DNA of 64,000 bases from Novosphingobium indicum (GTDB taxonomy: Bacteria > Pseudomonadota > Alphaproteobacteria > Sphingomonadales > Sphingomonadaceae): the NCBI RefSeq assembly GCF_014645195.1, contig NZ_BMLK01000023.1, positions 1 through 64,000 on the forward strand, in the 5' to 3' direction. Position numbers and translations under genes: made by a program. Positions within the stretch are counted from its first letter, which is position 1, and every line of letters begins with the position of its first letter. Positions 60,097 to 64,000 of this stretch are shown in pieces. Under the pieces are notes generated by a model. That model ran no database searches, was not told the origin of the DNA, and saw nothing but the letters and a program-made list of their open reading frames with translations.

Positions 60097-62574
60097 ATGC
60101 GCGTCTCGAAATCTGTGTTGCTGGCAGGCACTGTTCTGGGAATGTCGGTGGCAGCAGCCCCTGCCCTGGCGCAGGAGGCAGCTCCGGACCAGGCCAGCGC
60201 AGGTCAACAGGGCGGCGTTCAGGAAATCGTCGTCACAGCCCGCAAGCGTCAGGAATCGGTTCAGGACGTGCCGGTCGCGGTTTCCGCCATTTCCGCCGCG
60301 GACATCGTCAACCGCGACGTGACCAGTGTCGAGAAGATCGCTGCGATCACGCCCCAGTTCAACGTGGGCCGTGCTTCCAACGGTTCGGGCGCGCAGTTGA
60401 CCCTTCGCGGCATCGGCTCTTCGTCGACCTCGATCGGCATCGAACAGTCGGTCGCCGTCGTCGTCGACGGCGCCTACTACGGTCAGGGCCGCGTGATTCA
60501 GGAAGGCTTCTTCGACCTTGCCCGCGTGGAAGTGCTCAAGGGCCCGCAAGCGCTGTTCTTCGGCAAGAACGCGACCGCGGGCGTGATCTCGATCACCACC
60601 GCAGACCCGACCAGCGCCCCAGAATTCATGATGAAGGGCGGTTACGAGTTCAAGAGCCAGCAGTACCGCGTCGAAGGCTATGCCTCCGGCCCGCTGACCG
60701 ACACGCTCGGCGTGCGCGTCGCGGCCCGCTATTCCAAGATGGACGGCGGCTACTACCGCAACGTTTCCCAGGATATCTATTACAGCGAAGTGGACGCAGC
60801 GAGCCTCTTCGCCGGCGGTAACGGCGATCCCACCTCGCACCTTGCGAAGCCCGCTCCTCGCAAGGCGCCCGGCGAGGAGGAATTCCTCGCTCGCGGTACT
60901 CTCAAGTGGGAACCGACCAGCCGCCTGACCGTCAGCCTCAAGGGCAGCGTCGACGTCAATACGGTCAATAATTCCTCGTGGAACTACGTTGCCTATGCCT
61001 GCGGCAACGGCTCGACCTCGCAGCTCAACGGCTATGAGTGCGACAAGGACTTCGTTTCACACCAGAACGACATGCCCGCAGACATCGCGGTCAACTATCC
61101 CTATGCGAAGAGCGACGGGTCGCTGTACAACAAGTACCGCTCGGCCGCCGGCACGCTCAACGTGCAATACGACGCCGATCTGCTGCAGATCTCGTCGGTC
61201 ACAAACTACCAGTGGAACAACAACCGCTGGGCCTGCGCCTGCGACTTCCAGTCGGCGGATTCCTCGAATGGTATCGGCGCCACCTGGGCCACCGAGAACT
61301 CGTCTTGGAAGGCCTTCAGCCAGGAACTGCGCGCGCTTACCCAGTTCGACGGCCCGTTCAACATGATGCTCGGCGCTCTCTACCAGAAGACCAAGCGTGA
61401 TTTCGAACAGTACGTCATGTTCGCCGGCGTTTCGAACTCGGCGGCGCCCGACGGTTTCGAATATGTCGCGACCGCCAAGTCGAGCTATACCGAGGGCGAG
61501 ACCATGGCCATGTTCGGCCAGGCAACCTTCAAGATCCTGCCGACGCTCGAACTCGCGGGCGGCGTCCGCTATACGGACGAGACGAAGAACAGCTTCTTCA
61601 CGCAGCCCTACAACAACCCGCTCGTGACCACGATCTTCCGCGATCAGAACGATCCGGACGGGCTGGGCGAAGTTTACGCCCGCCAGCACTTCACCAACTG
61701 GTCGCCCGAAGCGACGCTGACATGGAAGCCGGCGCAGGACATCATGGTCTATGGCGCCTACAAGACCGCCTACAAGTCCGGCGGTTTCTCGAACGGCGGC
61801 ATCAACTCCAAGTTCTCGGCCAATCCGCAGGGTGACCTCACCTTCAACCCGGAACAGGCCGAAGGCTTCGAAATCGGCTTCAAGTCCACGCTGCTCGACC
61901 GCCAGCTGCGTTTCAACGTCACGGCCTTCACCTACAAGTACAAGGACCTGCAGGTCGACTTCTTCAACTCGCCGATCTTCGCCTTCCAGACGTTGACCGC
62001 CGATGCCCGGACCAAGGGCGTGGAAGTGGACTTCCAGTTCGCGCCCTTCGCGGTGCCGGGCCTCGATATTCACGGCTCGATCAACTACAACAAGGCGCGC
62101 TACACCAGCTTCCCGCTGGCACCATGCTATGCTGGCCAGACGCCGACCGAGGGCTGCACTCTCGCCGGCAACACCCGCCAGAACCTTACCGGGGCCCCGC
62201 TCTCGGTCGCGCCGGAATGGACCGGAAGCCTGGGCCTGGGTTACCAGACACCGATCAGCGACGCGCTCAAACTGGGCATCAACGTCGACAGCAAGTACTC
62301 GGACAGCTACCTCGCTTCGGGCTTCGGCAATCCGCTTTCCAAGCAGGACAGCTACGTCACGATCGATGCGGGCATTCGGGTCGGCGCGCACGACGACAAC
62401 TGGCAGATCGCGCTGATCGGCAAGAACCTGACCAACCAGTTCTATGTCACCGGCGTGGTCGATGGTCCCTCGACCGGCAGTGGCACCGGCACGGCCGCAG
62501 GCGTCAAGGCCGACCAGCTCGGTTTCGGCAGCCTGCCGCGCACGGTCATGGTGGAAGTCACCAAACGTTTCTGA
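60097..62574 (+). CDS. TonB-dependent outer-membrane receptor
   Basis: An 825-residue receptor. The signal peptide (1-26, ending ...AAAPALAQ) is followed by EIVVTARKR and a plug with VEVLKGPQALFFGKNATAG, then a long barrel that ends TVMVEVTKRF with terminal Phe. It is of the iron-siderophore-like type common in sphingomonad catabolic regions, where such receptors often import aromatic or other carbon sources. The ATG at 60097 follows GGGAGG. A terminator follows. Confidence 0.92.
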   Translation: MRVSKSVLLAGTVLGMSVAAAPALAQEAAPDQASAGQQGGVQEIVVTARKRQESVQDVPVAVSAISAADIVNRDVTSVEKIAAITPQFNVGRASNGSGAQLTLRGIGSSSTSIGIEQSVAVVVDGAYYGQGRVIQEGFFDLARVEVLKGPQALFFGKNATAGVISITTADPTSAPEFMMKGGYEFKSQQYRVEGYASGPLTDTLGVRVAARYSKMDGGYYRNVSQDIYYSEVDAASLFAGGNGDPTSHLAKPAPRKAPGEEEFLARGTLKWEPTSRLTVSLKGSVDVNTVNNSSWNYVAYACGNGSTSQLNGYECDKDFVSHQNDMPADIAVNYPYAKSDGSLYNKYRSAAGTLNVQYDADLLQISSVTNYQWNNNRWACACDFQSADSSNGIGATWATENSSWKAFSQELRALTQFDGPFNMMLGALYQKTKRDFEQYVMFAGVSNSAAPDGFEYVATAKSSYTEGETMAMFGQATFKILPTLELAGGVRYTDETKNSFFTQPYNNPLVTTIFRDQNDPDGLGEVYARQHFTNWSPEATLTWKPAQDIMVYGAYKTAYKSGGFSNGGINSKFSANPQGDLTFNPEQAEGFEIGFKSTLLDRQLRFNVTAFTYKYKDLQVDFFNSPIFAFQTLTADARTKGVEVDFQFAPFAVPGLDIHGSINYNKARYTSFPLAPCYAGQTPTEGCTLAGNTRQNLTGAPLSVAPEWTGSLGLGYQTPISDALKLGINVDSKYSDSYLASGFGNPLSKQDSYVTIDAGIRVGAHDDNWQIALIGKNLTNQFYVTGVVDGPSTGSGTGTAAGVKADQLGFGSLPRTVMVEVTKRF

Positions 62575-62603
62575 CGCTTGCCTGATCCCGAAAGGGTCGC
62601 ATG

Positions 62604-62631
62604 AGGGCGGGGCTTTGGCTCCGCCCTTTTT
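62604..62631 (+). terminator. rho-independent terminator after the TonB receptor gene
   Basis: AGGGCGGGGC / GGCTCCGCCCT with a TTTG loop (10-bp stem including one G-U pair) runs into TTTTT. Confidence 0.9.
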
Positions 62632-62680
62632 GCTGCCCCCCACCCTTCGCGAACAGGGCGACCATCTCGATCGCCCATGC

Positions 62681-62711
62681 AAAAACCCCGCCACCGGTGT
62701 CGGTGACGGGG
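62681..62711 (-). terminator. rho-independent terminator after the SnoaL-like gene
   Basis: On the minus strand CCCCGTCACCG / CGGTGGCGGGG forms an 11-bp stem with an ACAC loop, followed by TTTTT. It ends the leftward transcript of the SnoaL-like gene. Confidence 0.9.
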
Positions 62712-62739
62712 CGTTAGCAATCTCGCTATCGATAGGGTA

Positions 62740-63168
62740 TCAGCAGCCCTTGGGCGAACGCTGACGGTGAATGTTCCGGAAAGAGCGCGACTTGAAATAC
62801 CAGCTGCCGCCGATCTTCACGCAGGTATCCTCGTAAAGGCCGCGATCGCGAACGGTCTCGTCCTCCTGATCATAGACCTCGGTGGTGTAGCTACGGATGG
62901 TCGCGGTATCGCCGTCGATCTCGATCGCTCCCGGCCATGCCTCGAACATGATGCCGGGATAGGCCTTCATGGCCTCTTTCCACATGGCGACGATGGCGCC
63001 GCGCCCTTTGGTAGTGCCGATCTCGGGATAGTCGGGCAGCGACCATTCCGCATCCTCGGCCCAGGTGGCGCCCCAGTCTTCGGCGTCGCGCCGAGTCACG
63101 GCGTCGGCATAGGCCTCAAGAAGTTCGCGGATGGCCAGACGGTCCTCGAACGGGCCGGTGAATGTCAT
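62740..63168 (-). CDS. SnoaL-like (NTF2-fold) protein
   Basis: A 142-residue NTF2-fold protein starting MTFTGPFEDRLAIRELLEAY. It is a paralogue of the protein at 41537. The WAEDAEWSLPDYPEIG and PGAIEIDGD blocks are common to both. I chose the ATG at 63168 because it matches the paralogue's start; an ATG further upstream at 63201 would extend into the promoter. It lies 79 bp downstream of the Rieske ferredoxin stop codon, with the recurring element between them. Confidence 0.87.
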   Translation of the reverse strand: MTFTGPFEDRLAIRELLEAYADAVTRRDAEDWGATWAEDAEWSLPDYPEIGTTKGRGAIVAMWKEAMKAYPGIMFEAWPGAIEIDGDTATIRSYTTEVYDQEDETVRDRGLYEDTCVKIGGSWYFKSRSFRNIHRQRSPKGC

Positions 63169-63226
63169 AACGTGATCTCTCCCGTGGTTGTTTCGATACA
63201 TGGTAGGCTGCGCGCGCGGCGAGCGA

Positions 63227-63241
63227 ACCTGTCACAGGTGA
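63227..63241 (-). promoter_or_regulatory. recurring promoter element (minus strand) TCACCTGTGACAGGT
   Basis: The minus-strand sequence matches the element at 40710 at 13 of 15 positions and contains TCACnnGTGA and ACCTGTcACAGGT symmetries. It lies 58 bp before the SnoaL-like gene start and within the ferredoxin-SnoaL gap. Confidence 0.6.
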
Positions 63242-63247
63242 GAGGGA

Positions 63248-63604
63248 TCAGGTTGCTACAGGGCGCTCGTTCGGCCCCGGCGGCGTATCGGGAACGGCCA
63301 CTTCGATAGTGCCCTCGCTAATCCGCACCTCGAATCGGCGAAGATCGGCATAGGCACCGCCGATGCAGCGCCCGGTCTTCACTTCGAAGCGGGCGCCGTG
63401 AAGCGGGCACATGATCGCCCCGCGCCGGACGCGGCCCGGAGACAGCAATGCCGCCTGATGGGTACATCGGTCGTTTACAGCACTGAAGCCGTCCTCACCG
63501 CGCACGACCAGCACGCTCCAGCCGCCCAGTTGCTTCGCCAGCTTGCCGTCCTCGGGGAACTCCGCTTCAGCGCAGAGCGAGAGCCAGATTGTCGTGTCGG
63601 TCAT
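63248..63604 (-). CDS. Rieske-type [2Fe-2S] ferredoxin
   Basis: A 118-residue ferredoxin. Cys47, His49, Cys66 and His69 (CTHQAALL...CPLHGARF) are the Rieske ligands. It is a plausible electron donor for the six oxygenase alpha subunits, which have no reductase or ferredoxin in their own operons. It overlaps the MDR stop codon by ATGA (start 63604), so it is co-translated with that gene. A partner NAD(P)H reductase is not in the window. Confidence 0.92.
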   Translation of the reverse strand: MTDTTIWLSLCAEAEFPEDGKLAKQLGGWSVLVVRGEDGFSAVNDRCTHQAALLSPGRVRRGAIMCPLHGARFEVKTGRCIGGAYADLRRFEVRISEGTIEVAVPDTPPGPNERPVAT

Positions 63605-64000
63605 ATCCGGACCAGCGTTTTGCCGATGGTCTTCCCGCTCATCAGATCGATGAAGGCTTCGGGCAGCTTCTCGAACCCATCCCGCACATTGGCCAGCGGC
63701 CTGAGCTTGCCCTCGGCAACCCAGCCATCGAGTTCGGCCTGCGCCTGCCCCAGCAGCTCGGGATAGTCGAACGTGATAAAGCCCTGCATCTTGATGCGGT
63801 TCACCACGAGCTGCCACAGCGTCTTCACGCCATAGGGGTGATCGGCATCATTGTACTGGCCGATCATGCCGCACACCGCGACGCGGCCGTGCAGGCGCAT
63901 CAGCGGCAGGATCGCTTCGAGCATCTCGCCGCCGACATTGTCGAAATAGACGTCCACGCCATCGGGCGCGACCTTGGCGATCTCGGCTGCAATGTCCGGC
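63601..64000 (-). CDS. zinc-free MDR oxidoreductase, C-terminal part (continues beyond window)
   Basis: The last 132 residues of an MDR reductase, open to the window edge. DNVGGEMLEAILPLM, GRVAVCGMIGQYND and the end LMSGKTIGKTLVRI are the same landmarks as in the proteins at 53824 and 58942. The start and the Rossmann motif lie outside the window. It precedes the Rieske ferredoxin with a four-base overlap. Confidence 0.9.
   Translation of the reverse strand, partial: PDIAAEIAKVAPDGVDVYFDNVGGEMLEAILPLMRLHGRVAVCGMIGQYNDADHPYGVKTLWQLVVNRIKMQGFITFDYPELLGQAQAELDGWVAEGKLRPLANVRDGFEKLPEAFIDLMSGKTIGKTLVRI

Noticed and set aside
24642..64000. Naming the region a steroid, bile-acid or resin-acid degradation cluster
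   Set aside because: KstD-like, thiolase/DUF35 and SDR genes fit this, but specific markers (meta-cleavage enzymes, KshB, P450s, diterpenoid dioxygenase beta subunit) are missing. The enzyme families are too broad for a firm substrate.
1..64000. CRISPR arrays, tRNA and rRNA genes
   Set aside because: No regularly spaced direct repeats and no tRNA-like or rRNA-like sequences were recognised by eye.

Overview
This 64-kb, GC-rich window looks like a chromosome or megaplasmid segment of a sphingomonad-type alphaproteobacterium (Novosphingobium/Sphingobium-like). Four things point that way: three large TonB-dependent receptors beside catabolic genes, a LexA box of the alphaproteobacterial GAAC-N7-GAAC type, a hutFC/hutIHGU arrangement, and a high density of Rieske oxygenases and short-chain dehydrogenases. 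The species is inferred, not proven. No tRNA, rRNA or CRISPR array was seen, and no stretch over 300 bp lacks a gene.

Left end (1-8395). The window opens with the last 15 codons of an apparent IS630-type transposase, followed by a PHA synthase gene cut off after its N-terminal half. The break abuts the end of hutC. The complete histidine-utilisation block follows: hutC-hutF leftward and hutI-hutH-hutG-hutU rightward, diverging from a HutC operator candidate at 3116-3131. HutF plus HutG indicates the five-step route (histidine, urocanate, imidazolone propionate, formiminoglutamate, formylglutamate, glutamate).

8396-11523. A two-gene SOS-type cassette encodes a radical-SAM protein with a helix-hairpin-helix tail and a DUF4130-UdgX fusion, overlapping by ATGA and preceded by a LexA box two bases before the first start codon. 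A PilZ protein lies tail-to-tail with it.

11629-24559. A long leftward operon (DUF35, thiolase-like protein, acyl-CoA dehydrogenase, E1-alpha, E1-beta, E2, VOC protein, ACAD10/11-type dehydrogenase, aminoglycoside-phosphotransferase-like kinase) processes acyl-CoAs, probably including 4-hydroxyacyl-CoAs. A GMC oxidoreductase, a LuxR-type regulator and another acyl-CoA dehydrogenase flank it.

24642-64000. This is a dense oxidative catabolic region. It holds six Rieske oxygenase alpha subunits in three paralogous pairs, one Rieske ferredoxin, nine SDRs, three zinc-free MDR reductases (one cut by the window end), two KstD/fumarate-reductase-like flavoproteins, two ThuA-like proteins, four SnoaL-like proteins, two VOC proteins, a TIM-barrel protein, an EthD-like protein, an ABM protein, an acyl-CoA synthetase and three TonB receptors. 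TetR and LuxR regulators, several inverted repeats and a short recurring promoter element (core AGTGaCAGGT) suggest co-regulated uptake, ring or side-chain oxidation, activation to CoA esters and beta-oxidation-like breakdown of one or a few bulky natural or xenobiotic compounds. The substrate cannot be named from sequence alone; a polycyclic, terpenoid-like or steroid-like compound fits the enzyme mix best, as an inference.
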